Of a DNA stretch of 13,252 nucleotides, positions 1-6,463 are shown in pieces. The first letter of the stretch is position 1; each line of letters opens with the position of its first letter. The notes under the pieces are model-generated. The model was not told the DNA's origin, ran no database searches, and saw only the letters and a program-made list of their open reading frames with translations. Position numbers and translations under genes: made by a program. The stretch comes from an uncultured Clostridia bacterium (GTDB lineage: Bacteria; Bacillota; Clostridia; Oscillospirales; Acutalibacteraceae), in assembly GCA_937897215.1 (NCBI GenBank), contig CALCBQ010000138.1, positions 1 to 13,252 on the forward strand, read 5' to 3'.

Positions 1-166
1 GAACTATATGCTTCCTCTTAAAGAATCAGGCGTAGTTTGGGGATTTGATTTACAATATATGTTCACAGGTCAGCTTAACCGACACCCAAGAGAAGCTATG
101 AACTTCACAGACAAAAAGCGTAGCGACTACACCGAATTCTACAAAGAATTGCTTGATAACTATTAA
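1..166 (+). CDS. C-terminal end of an HMGL-like aldolase-family protein (partial)
   Basis: Only the last 54 codons are present, read in the frame that starts at base 2 and ends with TAA at 164-166. The visible tail contains WGFDLQYMFTG followed by QLNRHPREAM and a DYTEFYKELL end. This resembles the C-terminus of aldolase catalytic-domain (HMGL-like, 4-hydroxy-2-oxovalerate aldolase-related) proteins, which carry a WG-[YF]-D..YM.TG..N.HPR..A pattern before the end. The TIM-barrel catalytic part lies outside the window, so substrate and pathway cannot be judged. The gene ends 5 bases before a strong hairpin terminator, so it is the last gene of its transcript. The family call rests on recognising the tail only. 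Confidence 0.55.
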   Translation, partial: NYMLPLKESGVVWGFDLQYMFTGQLNRHPREAMNFTDKKRSDYTEFYKELLDNY

Positions 167-170
167 TAAC

Positions 171-217
171 AAAAAAACAGGACGAGATTTCACTTTGAAT
201 CTCGCCCTGTTTTTTTG
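171..217 (+). terminator. Bidirectional intrinsic terminator between the aldolase-like gene and queH
   Basis: A stem of about 15 bp with one mismatch pairs 175-189 with 198-212 around an 8-base loop (190-197), and is followed by a T run (211-216). The same stem is preceded by A7 (171-177), so it reads as hairpin plus U run on the minus strand too. It therefore fits the ends of both convergent genes. Confidence 0.85.
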
Positions 218-220
218 AAT

Positions 221-237
221 GTAAATTCAAGTTTGTC
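221..237. repeat. Solitary end-sequence of the composite repeat family
   Basis: These 17 bases (GTAAATTCAAGTTTGTC) match the left end of the composite repeat at 6213-6229 at 15 of 17 positions. The match continues into an AACTC tail, so that GAGTT/AACTC-type pairing is partly kept. No second end is seen nearby, so this is a lone or degenerate copy. On the minus strand it runs into queH and supplies its TGA stop. Confidence 0.5.
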
Positions 238-841
238 AAACTCTTTTTGAATAAACACACCCGCAGTAGTCCTGCCTGTAAAGGTTAAACACTTTACTTA
301 ATTCTATTGACCTTTTATAGCCCTCTTTTTTCTTGAAATCTGACGGCAACCATTGAGCATTATATTCTTTTGCCAACTCATTACCGATTTCATTGATTTT
401 CTGTGAGTCTTTAAGTGGACTAATTGTAAGTGTTGTTGTAAAGTAATCAAAACCGTTTCGTTTTGTTTCTTGTACTGTTTTTTCAAGGCGTAAATAATAA
501 CACTTGAAACAGCGCTCGCCACATTCGCGACAATCCTCTAGTCCTTTTGCCATTTCATAAAACTTTTCGCTTTCAAAATCACAATCAAGCATTTTTACAG
601 GATATTTTGTATCCATTTCGTTGATTAATCTTTTCTGCTCTGCTTTACGTTTTTCATATTCAGCTTCAGGGTAAATATTAGGATTATAGTAAAGCACGGT
701 AATATTAAAATACTGTGATAGATACTCAATGCAATAGCTACTGCAAGGGGCACAACAAGAGTGGAGAAGAAGTGATGGCACTTTATCCCCTAAATTTTCA
801 ATAATTTTATCCAGTTGTTTTTGATAGTTCGTTTTTTGCAT
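236..841 (-). CDS. queH: Epoxyqueuosine reductase QueH
   Basis: QueH reduces epoxyqueuosine to queuosine in tRNA, the last step of queuosine synthesis; it is the non-orthologous alternative to QueG (family knowledge). The 201-residue protein has the expected length and cysteine pattern: C29-C30-A-P-C33 near the N-terminus, a C104-x2-C107-x3-C111-x2-C114 cluster, and C193-G-C195 at the end. These fit Fe-S and metal binding. I chose the ATG at 841 because GGTGATG lies just upstream at good spacing. The open frame continues in frame to an ATG at 892 that overlaps the upstream stop as ATGA, but those 17 extra codons are translated from a GC-rich interspersed repeat. The gene is co-oriented with the CBS/CorC gene 47 bases upstream and probably shares its transcript. 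The stop codon lies in a repeat half-site, so the extreme C-terminus (KRV) may be altered from the ancestral end. Confidence 0.9.
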   Translation of the reverse strand: MQKTNYQKQLDKIIENLGDKVPSLLLHSCCAPCSSYCIEYLSQYFNITVLYYNPNIYPEAEYEKRKAEQKRLINEMDTKYPVKMLDCDFESEKFYEMAKGLEDCRECGERCFKCYYLRLEKTVQETKRNGFDYFTTTLTISPLKDSQKINEIGNELAKEYNAQWLPSDFKKKEGYKRSIELSKVFNLYRQDYCGCVYSKRV

Positions 842-861
842 AACATCACCACAAATGATAA

Positions 862-888
862 CGGCGGGAGCAAGCCCCCGCCCTACAA
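862..888 (-). repeat. GC-rich short interspersed repeat, copy 1
   Basis: The 27-base unit, read on the minus strand, contains the core GGGCGGGGGCTTGCTCCC. It matches the copy at 12426-12452 at 26 of 27 positions. It forms a perfect 6-bp stem (863-868 with 877-882) with an 8-base loop. It is far more GC-rich than its surroundings and sits between the CBS/CorC stop and the queH start. Confidence 0.75.
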
Positions 889-2283
889 TCATTCTTCGTT
901 TCGTTTTTCACGGCGTTCACGCCAAGTGAGGTTTTCTTCATCTTCTTCCTTTTTCTCTATTGGAAGAATTTCAACTTTAACTTTACCTATTCTGCGTTCT
1001 TCAACATTAAGCACTGTAAACTTAACGTTTTCAAACTGAACTTCATTCATCTGCCCATCTTCTGGCAAGAAACCAAGCACACTGATAATGTAACCACCAA
1101 TTGTGTCATAATCGCCTTCTGGGAATTTTTTACCTGTATGCTCTTCAACTTCTTCAATATCGGTAATACCCTCTACCTCAAAAGTTGTATCATTGATAAT
1201 TGAAATTTCCTCATCTTCCTGGTCGTATTCGTCCTGAATATTACCAACGATAGACTCAAGCAAATCTTCAAGAGTTACAATACCTGCTGTACCACCATAT
1301 TCATCAACAACAACTGCCATCTGAACTCTTTTTTCTGTCATTTCAGTAAAAAGTTCGCCACAGCGCTTTGTTTCCGGCACATAGTATGCGGGACGCATCA
1401 TATCTTTAACTGTTTTTGTTTTTGGAAGATTTGTACCGACATATTTAAGAAAGTCTTTAATATAAACAATACCAATAATATTGTCGGGGTCTTCTTTGAA
1501 AACAGGAATTCTTGAAAACCCATTCTCAATTGAAAGTTTAACTGCTTCTGCTAATGGTTCCTCTTCATCAATGCACACCATATCTGTACGATGAGTCATT
1601 ATATCGGCAACATCAATATCGTCAAACTCAAAAATGTTGTTAATCATTTCAATTTGAGTGTCTTCAATAACGCCCTTTTCGCCACCAACATCAACCATCA
1701 TTCTGATTTCTTCTTCAGTAACAACTTCTTCGTCAGCATGTGGGTCAATACCAATAAGTCTTAATACTGTATTGGTTGAAAATGCAAGAAATCTAACAAT
1801 TGGTTTTGTAACCTTTGCAACGAAAACAAGAACTGGTGCTGCCATAAACGCCATTTTTTCCGGCTTATTCATAGCAATTTTTTTCGGTACAAGTTCGCCT
1901 AACACAAGTGAAAAATATGACATAATAAGTGTAATTACAACTGTTGAAAATCCACTTATAATACCAATCGGAATTACATTCACAACAGCAGTTTTGCCGA
2001 TTGCACTTGCAAGCATTTCTGCAAAAGATTGTGCCGCAGTAGCAGATGTTAAGAAACCTGCCAAAGTAACGCCAATCTGGATTGTTGACAAGAATGAACT
2101 TGTATTTTCGGTTAATTTTTTAATTTGCTTTGCTTTTTTATTACCCTGCTCTGCCAACTTGTCAATTTTATTGTCATTAAGGGTAACAATTGCCATTTCT
2201 GACATTGAGAAGAATGCATTGACAAAAATCAATGCGAAAAGAGTTACTATTTTAATAATAATACTCCCAGGGTCCGTGCCCAT
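889..2283 (-). CDS. CNNM-CBS-CorC membrane protein (hemolysin C / TlyC family)
   Basis: This 464-residue protein has the layout of the CorC/PaeA/TlyC family, often annotated as hemolysin and implicated in magnesium or other cation export (family knowledge). An N-terminal CNNM (DUF21) domain has about four hydrophobic segments (roughly residues 8-28, 65-85, 97-127 and 143-162) with the conserved GELVPKK sequence between the third and fourth. A CBS pair spans about 210-340, with IMTHRTDMV at its start and VVVDEYGGTAGIVTLEDLLE near its end. A CorC_HlyC domain spans about 350-430, and the tail is highly charged. The start is the ATG at 2283. An AAGGA element lies about 12 bases upstream, a little far, so a later start is possible. 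A good promoter sits at 2339-2367. The specific ion is not readable from sequence. Confidence 0.88.
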   Translation of the reverse strand: MGTDPGSIIIKIVTLFALIFVNAFFSMSEMAIVTLNDNKIDKLAEQGNKKAKQIKKLTENTSSFLSTIQIGVTLAGFLTSATAAQSFAEMLASAIGKTAVVNVIPIGIISGFSTVVITLIMSYFSLVLGELVPKKIAMNKPEKMAFMAAPVLVFVAKVTKPIVRFLAFSTNTVLRLIGIDPHADEEVVTEEEIRMMVDVGGEKGVIEDTQIEMINNIFEFDDIDVADIMTHRTDMVCIDEEEPLAEAVKLSIENGFSRIPVFKEDPDNIIGIVYIKDFLKYVGTNLPKTKTVKDMMRPAYYVPETKRCGELFTEMTEKRVQMAVVVDEYGGTAGIVTLEDLLESIVGNIQDEYDQEDEEISIINDTTFEVEGITDIEEVEEHTGKKFPEGDYDTIGGYIISVLGFLPEDGQMNEVQFENVKFTVLNVEERRIGKVKVEILPIEKKEEDEENLTWRERREKRNEE

Positions 2284-2338
2284 AGACCAAAACCGTCCTT
2301 ATAAAAAATATAGAGATATTTACAAAATATCATTATGT

Positions 2339-2367
2339 ATTGTATAACAAAATATACCTTTTGTCAA
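2339..2367 (-). promoter_or_regulatory. Sigma-A-type promoter for the CBS/CorC-queH transcript
   Basis: On the minus strand the sequence reads TTGACA (2367-2362), a 17-base spacer, then TACAAT (2344-2339). This is a perfect -35 with a one-mismatch -10. It lies 55 bases upstream of the 2283 start codon. Its -35 is only 5 bases from the edge of the hairpin array. Confidence 0.8.
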
Positions 2368-2372
2368 ATACC

Positions 2373-2565
2373 ATCTGCTTAGCAGATTTCATCTGAGTAA
2401 AACGAAGATTTCACCACAAAGTGATTTCATCTGTCGAAGACAGATTTCATTCAATAACTGTGTTTATAAATGAAATCATCCTACGGATGATGAAATCGAA
2501 TAAATTCGATGAAATCTTTTAATAAATTAAAAGATGAAATCCAATCCGCTTAATAACGGATTGGA
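2373..2565. repeat. Array of about eight short hairpins joined by an ATTTCAT/ATGAAAT heptamer
   Basis: Seven of eight units are clear stem-loops. Stems are 2373-2378/2382-2387, 2415-2417/2421-2423, 2429-2435/2439-2445, 2475-2481/2485-2491, 2497-2501/2504-2508, 2516-2523/2526-2533 and 2541-2548/2557-2564; the unit at 2391-2409 is degenerate. Stem sequences differ between units but pair with their own partner, and most loops are 2-4 bases. The joints are nearly constant: ATTTCAT at 2386, 2424 and 2444 (ATTTCAC at 2408), then ATGAAAT at 2470, 2490, 2509 and 2534. Four joints in one orientation mirror four in the other around a centre at about 2460, so the joints can also pair with each other. 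The array starts 6 bases after the dpaB stop (minus-strand reading) and ends beside the CBS/CorC promoter. I see no protein-coding potential in it. Confidence 0.85.
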
Positions 2566-2570
2566 TGTTT

Positions 2571-3146
2571 TTATAACAATATCGGTTGTGGTTGTTTGTC
2601 GGTTGCTAATACTTCGCGGACAGTATCGGGAATATAATCAAAATCCGCCACAATTGAATTTGGTTTGTTTATGAAATCGTCTTGTCGCATTGGCACAAAG
2701 TAAATATTTTTACTATTCATAAGTGTTCCTATGTTCCTTGCCGATGTACCAAGAGCGTCATTCGTTGAAACTGCGATTATTACGGGACGCTGATTTCTTA
2801 AATGTGCCTTTGTTGCAAGGGTAACTGAAGTATCGCTAATCCCGTTTGCAAGTTTACCGAGAGTGTTACCTGTGCAAGGTGCAATTACCAACACATCAAG
2901 CAACTCTTTTGGGCCTATGGGTTCTGCGCCACTGATTGTATATATAATCTTTTCGTTGCAAATCCTCTCAATTTCTTCGTTGAAATCGCGGGATTTACCG
3001 AATCGTGTATCTGTTGTATATGCAGTATGGGACATTATAGGGATAACCCTATACCCCTCACTTACAAGTTTTTTAATTTGTGGGATTACTTTTTTAAAGG
3101 TGCAAAACGAACCGCACAAAGCGAATCCCACAGTTTGTTTTTGCAT
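2571..3146 (-). CDS. dpaB: Dipicolinate synthase subunit B
   Basis: DpaB (SpoVFB) is the flavoprotein-like subunit that with DpaA oxidises dihydrodipicolinate to dipicolinic acid in the mother cell during sporulation; dipicolinate then loads the spore core as its calcium salt (family knowledge). The 191-residue protein fits the family. It opens with a flavoprotein-type strand and turn (GFALCGSFCTF, residues 6-16), has an APCTGNTLGKLA segment mid-protein, and a VSTNDALGTSARN segment further on. The ATG at 3146 was chosen because GGAGGAA (3157-3151) lies 4-5 bases upstream. An in-frame upstream extension to 3173 has no comparable site. It lies 48 bases downstream of dpaA in the same direction. 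The stop is followed 6 bases later by the hairpin array. Confidence 0.92.
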   Translation of the reverse strand: MQKQTVGFALCGSFCTFKKVIPQIKKLVSEGYRVIPIMSHTAYTTDTRFGKSRDFNEEIERICNEKIIYTISGAEPIGPKELLDVLVIAPCTGNTLGKLANGISDTSVTLATKAHLRNQRPVIIAVSTNDALGTSARNIGTLMNSKNIYFVPMRQDDFINKPNSIVADFDYIPDTVREVLATDKQPQPILL

Positions 3147-3194
3147 ACTATTCCTCCTTTTATATAGTAACAACTCTTAATTCTTCGTTGTTGC

Positions 3195-4034
3195 TTACAA
3201 GTATTCTTGAATTTTCTTACCTATTATCTCCCCTGCGGTTTTTGGAGTATATTTACCGGGCAGACCAAATGCTTTTATGACTTCTACACCATTTTTTCGC
3301 ATTAGTTCAAAATCCATTCCGTAAGGAGCAGATGCAAGTTCAATAACCTTGCATTTTTCATTTATGTTCTTGGCTATTTCCTCTGTGAAAATCCCAGATG
3401 GTACAGTATTTATAATAATATCAAACCTATGGGCAAGGGAAGAAAGTGTTGTTATTGGATATGCTTTGCACCCCTTTATATTTGCATCTTCACGCTGTGA
3501 ATTATTTCGTGCAAAAACAGTAACATTACAAGAAAGTGATGACAGAAGGCTTGCGGTTTCTTTTGCTACTCTGCCGTAACCTGTAACCGCATATTCTCCC
3601 ATAGGAAGTGCAAAATCAATATGCTCAAGAATTATTTTAAGAGTGCCGAATGCAGTTAAAACCGCATTTTTCTCAATAAATGCTTCATCGTAGTAGTCCA
3701 CAAAAGGAATATCGGTTTCACGAAGACGAGAAAGCAAATCGTCTTTGATTATTCCGCCGAACACAAGATTGTCTTTACCTAAAAATGAAAGCAGACGGTC
3801 AACAGAAATCTCTTTTTTAGAAAATGGCATATTTACGGTTTTTCCGTTTCGTGTTGCAGGTAATGGCAGTATTACCACCGCATTTTCATCAATCATACTT
3901 TTAAGTTTATCTGCATCGTCATCCCAATCAAAAAGTCCGTAAGACGACACCTCAAGCCCTTGCCCTTGCAAGTATTCTTTAAGATATTTCTGCCGTTTAT
4001 CGCCACCGACAATTACAATATTTCTGTTTTTCAT
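3195..4034 (-). CDS. dpaA: Dipicolinate synthase subunit A
   Basis: DpaA (SpoVFA) is the dehydrogenase-like subunit of dipicolinate synthase and acts on the lysine-pathway product dihydrodipicolinate (family knowledge). The 279-residue protein shows the N-terminal NIVIVGGDKRQKYL segment typical of DpaA and a central nucleotide-binding turn, G152-Y-G-R-V-A. A PFSKKEI segment occurs near residue 75, and a PGKYTPKTAGEIIG segment near the end. I start at the ATG at 4034 because GGGAGAA lies 6 bases upstream. An in-frame GTG at 4040 would sit against that site and is less likely. It is the first gene of a dpaA-dpaB pair and is divergent from murC. A sigma-K-like promoter precedes it, which matches mother-cell expression. 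Confidence 0.93.
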   Translation of the reverse strand: MKNRNIVIVGGDKRQKYLKEYLQGQGLEVSSYGLFDWDDDADKLKSMIDENAVVILPLPATRNGKTVNMPFSKKEISVDRLLSFLGKDNLVFGGIIKDDLLSRLRETDIPFVDYYDEAFIEKNAVLTAFGTLKIILEHIDFALPMGEYAVTGYGRVAKETASLLSSLSCNVTVFARNNSQREDANIKGCKAYPITTLSSLAHRFDIIINTVPSGIFTEEIAKNINEKCKVIELASAPYGMDFELMRKNGVEVIKAFGLPGKYTPKTAGEIIGKKIQEYL

Positions 4035-4061
4035 ATACACTTCTCCCTTCCCTTACAATAT

Positions 4062-4088
4062 TAGAATATGTTTTTTGAGAAAAATAGT
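4062..4088 (-). promoter_or_regulatory. Sigma-K-like promoter upstream of dpaAB
   Basis: On the minus strand an AC dinucleotide (4088-4087) is followed by 16 bases and then CATATTCTA (4070-4062). This fits the B. subtilis sigma-K consensus AC-N16-CATANNNTA. It lies 28 bases upstream of the dpaA ATG with the ribosome site in between. B. subtilis spoVF is known to be sigma-K dependent. The AC element is short, so the evidence rests mostly on the -10 and the gene context. Confidence 0.6.
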
Positions 4089-4120
4089 GATTAAGTGTTT
4101 AATTTTTTTGCAAACTGTAT

Positions 4121-4126
4121 TATAAT
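4121..4126 (+). promoter_or_regulatory. Probable -10 box of the murC-ung promoter
   Basis: A consensus TATAAT lies 18 bases before the murC ATG. No good -35 exists at 16-18 bases upstream; the TTGCAA at 4108-4113 is too close. If used, the transcript would begin near 4132 with a leader of about 12 bases that still carries the GGTGAT ribosome site. Confidence 0.5.
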
Positions 4127-4143
4127 GTACTGTGGTGATAAAA

Positions 4144-5529
4144 ATGAGTGAAATTTCTAAAGTATTGAATTCTGTAAAAGTTATACATTTTATCGGTATC
4201 GGTGGTAGCGGTATGTGTCCACTTGCCGAAATTCTTCACAGCAAGGGCTACACTTTACAAGGGTCTGACAACAACGAAAGTTCAATTGTTGACCGTATTC
4301 GTAAAATGGGCATTAAGGTTATGATGGGACAGCGTGCCGAAAATATTGAGGGTGCAGAGATGGTTGTGTATTCTGCCGCCATTTCAAAAGAAAACCCTGA
4401 ACTTAAAGCAGCGCTAGAGAGTGGTATTCCTACATTCCAGCGTGCCGAGTTGTTAGGCGAAGTTTCTCGTCAGTTTGCAAACTGTATCGGTGTTTGTGGC
4501 ACTCACGGAAAAACAACTGTAACTTCACTTACAGTACAGACAATGATTGAGGCAGGGCTTGACCCATCTGCAGTTATCGGCGGTAAATTACCACTTACAA
4601 ACTCTTATGGTCGAGTTGGCAACACTGAAACTATTGTTATGGAATCTTGTGAATATCAGGATACATTCCTTAAAATGAGTCCTGATGTTGCAGTTATTCT
4701 CAATATTGACGAAGACCACCTTGAATATTTCAAGACAATGGAAAATCTTATTTTAAGTTTCACAAAATTTGCTTCTTCTGCTACAAAAGCAATCATTTAT
4801 AACGGCGACGATGAAAATACCCTTAAAGCCATAAAAGACATTAAGGGTAAAGAGATGATTTCATTCGGTTTTGACAGTAAAAATGATTATTATGCAAAAA
4901 ATGTAGAAGAATACAAAGGTGCATTCACAAAGTTTGATGTAATGTATAAAGGCGAAAAGCTGGGTAGTGTTGAACTTTCAATACCTGGTATTCACAATGT
5001 GCTCAACGCACTTGCTGCTATTGCATCTGCAATTTATTCAGGTGCAAAGTTCGAGGACTGCATTAAAGGGTTACAAGAATTCAAGGGTGCAGGTCGTCGT
5101 TTTGAAGACCTTGGCACATATAACGGAATCGATTTTGTTGATGACTACGCCCACCACCCTGCTGAACTTAAGGTTACACTTGAAGCAGCAATGAAAATGG
5201 GCTACAACACAGTTTGGGCAGTATTCCAGCCATTCACTTATTCAAGAACTGCTATGCACTTTGACGAATTTGTTGATGTGCTTAAAATCCCTGACCGTTG
5301 TGTTATGACAGAAATTATGGGCTCACGCGAAGTTAACACTTATGATATTTATACTTCACAGTTAGCTGAAAAAATCCCAAACTCTGTTTGGTTTAATACA
5401 CAAGAAGAAGTTGCAGATTATGTTGTGAAAAATGCAAAGGCAGGCGACCTTGTGCTTACAATGGGTTGTGGCGACATTTATAAATCTGCATTTATGATGA
5501 TTGAGAGACTTAAAAATGGTACAGTTTAA
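4144..5529 (+). CDS. murC: UDP-N-acetylmuramate--L-alanine ligase MurC
   Basis: MurC is the cytoplasmic ATP-dependent ligase that adds L-alanine to UDP-MurNAc, the first amino acid of the peptidoglycan stem. The 461-residue protein has normal length. The N-terminal UDP-binding turn is G18-I-G-G-S-G-M24, with the CPLAEIL continuation that marks MurC. The central Mur ligase ATP loop is G119-T-H-G-K-T-T with Lys123. ILNIDEDHLEYF follows in the central domain, and the C-terminal domain carries D334-DYAHHP-type residues with His337/His338 and FQPFTYSRT. I use the ATG at 4144 because GGTGAT (4134-4139) is 4-5 bases upstream; the in-frame GTG at 4132 would consume that site. It is divergent from dpaA, and its last 14 bases overlap the ung start. 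Confidence 0.96.
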   Translation: MSEISKVLNSVKVIHFIGIGGSGMCPLAEILHSKGYTLQGSDNNESSIVDRIRKMGIKVMMGQRAENIEGAEMVVYSAAISKENPELKAALESGIPTFQRAELLGEVSRQFANCIGVCGTHGKTTVTSLTVQTMIEAGLDPSAVIGGKLPLTNSYGRVGNTETIVMESCEYQDTFLKMSPDVAVILNIDEDHLEYFKTMENLILSFTKFASSATKAIIYNGDDENTLKAIKDIKGKEMISFGFDSKNDYYAKNVEEYKGAFTKFDVMYKGEKLGSVELSIPGIHNVLNALAAIASAIYSGAKFEDCIKGLQEFKGAGRRFEDLGTYNGIDFVDDYAHHPAELKVTLEAAMKMGYNTVWAVFQPFTYSRTAMHFDEFVDVLKIPDRCVMTEIMGSREVNTYDIYTSQLAEKIPNSVWFNTQEEVADYVVKNAKAGDLVLTMGCGDIYKSAFMMIERLKNGTV

Positions 5530-6184
5530 TAATAGTTGGGATATCCTTTTAAAAGACGAATTCAAAAAACCTTATTATCTCAATTTGAGAAAATTTCTGG
5601 TACAAGAATACAAAACGCAAACCATATATCCCCATATGAACAACATCTTTAATGCACTTAAATATACAGATTACAAAGATGTTAAAGTTGTGATTTTAGG
5701 GCAGGACCCATATCATCAACCAAATCAGGCGCACGGGCTTTGTTTTTCTGTGATTAAAGGTGTTAAAGCGCCTCCGTCTTTACAGAATATGTATAAAGAA
5801 ATCCACGCGGAGTACGGCTACCCAATACCTGACCATGGGGAGCTTACATATTGGGCAGAGCAAGGCGTGTTGATGATGAACACAGTTTTGACGGTTAGAG
5901 AAAGTCAGCCGAATTCACACAAGGGAATGGGTTGGGAAATCTTTACCGATAATGTGATTTCGCTTCTTAATCTTCGCCCTGAACCAATGGTATTTTTACT
6001 TTGGGGTGCAAATGCAAGAGCGAAGAAAAAGATTATTACAAATCCTAATCATTTAGTATTAGAATCAGCACACCCAAGTCCACTTTCAGCATATAACGGA
6101 TTTTTTGGCAACGGTCATTTCAAAAAAGCAAACGAATTCTTAAAATCTAAAGGTATGACAGAAATTGATTGGCAAATTAAGTAA
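5516..6184 (+). CDS. ung: Uracil-DNA glycosylase
   Basis: Family 1 uracil-DNA glycosylase removes uracil from DNA to start base excision repair. The 222-residue protein is close to the E. coli length (229). It carries the water-activating loop GQDPYH with Asp64 and His67, a PPSLQNMYKE segment, and the minor-groove loop HPSPLSAYNGFFG with His186. The chosen ATG at 5516 lies inside the 3' end of murC in another frame, 14 bases of overlap, with a weak GAGAG element 8 bases upstream. This suggests translational coupling. The in-frame TTG at 5501 has no better support. A strong terminator overlaps the stop codon. Confidence 0.96.
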   Translation: MVQFNNSWDILLKDEFKKPYYLNLRKFLVQEYKTQTIYPHMNNIFNALKYTDYKDVKVVILGQDPYHQPNQAHGLCFSVIKGVKAPPSLQNMYKEIHAEYGYPIPDHGELTYWAEQGVLMMNTVLTVRESQPNSHKGMGWEIFTDNVISLLNLRPEPMVFLLWGANARAKKKIITNPNHLVLESAHPSPLSAYNGFFGNGHFKKANEFLKSKGMTEIDWQIK

Positions 6185-6210
6185 AGGTGGATAATATCCA
6201 CCTTTTTGTT
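6183..6210 (+). terminator. Intrinsic terminator after ung
   Basis: The palindrome pairs 6183-6193 with 6195-6205 (AAGGTGGATA against TATCCACCTT) and is followed by a T-rich tail from 6203. The stop codon of ung (6182-6184) is at its edge. In practice the loop would open to 4-5 bases. Confidence 0.85.
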
Positions 6211-6212
6211 TT

Positions 6213-6450
6213 GTAAATTTGAGTTTGTCGAACTCAATTCGGAATTCGTAATTCCCCCCTCAGTCGCTTCGCGACAGCTCCGTTACTCGCCTGCCGGCTC
6301 AGACAGTGCTTCTGCTCCGCAGAGGTGTCCACAGGACACCCGCACCCCTCAAGGGGGGAGCCCAATTTTCGCCTTCCCCCTACGAGGGGAAGGTGGCAAA
6401 ACGAAGTTTTGACGGAAGGGGGGCAAAGAGCCCGACAAACTCCAATTTGT
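6213..6450. repeat. TIR-bounded composite hairpin repeat, copy A (238 bp)
   Basis: The ends are imperfect inverted repeats: GTAAATTTGAGTTTGTC (6213-6229) against GACAAACTCCAATTTGT (6434-6450), 14 of 17 matching. The interior is a run of tight stem-loops: 6242-6246/6250-6254, 6263-6267/6271-6275, 6311-6315/6319-6323, 6324-6330/6334-6340, 6345-6348/6353-6356, 6372-6379/6386-6393 and 6397-6402/6406-6411. It is GC-rich relative to its surroundings and has no credible gene. It shares ends and two internal modules with 7596-7839. It resembles a MITE-like element; no transposase or clear target duplication is visible. It fills the interval between the ung terminator and the small gene at 6464. Confidence 0.75.
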
Positions 6451-6463
6451 CGAAATGTTTATT

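Noticed and set aside
890..892. queH start at 892 (ATGA overlap)
   Set aside because: The added residues are translated from an interspersed repeat, and the ATG at 841 has a proper ribosome site.
1658..2347. 229-codon open frame on the plus strand
   Set aside because: It lies antisense to the CBS/CorC gene, has no ribosome site and shows no recognisable domain.
2373..2565. CRISPR array
   Set aside because: The constant part is only 7 bases, it inverts at the centre, and the intervening segments are self-complementary hairpins rather than unique spacers.
4038..4040. GTG start for dpaA at 4040
   Set aside because: It abuts the GGGAGAA ribosome site; the ATG at 4034 has correct spacing.
4132..4143. 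GTG starts for murC at 4132/4135
   Set aside because: They overlap the GGTGAT ribosome site that serves the ATG at 4144.
4132..4143. Riboswitch or structured leader for murC
   Set aside because: The predicted leader is only about 12 bases long, too short for a structured RNA.
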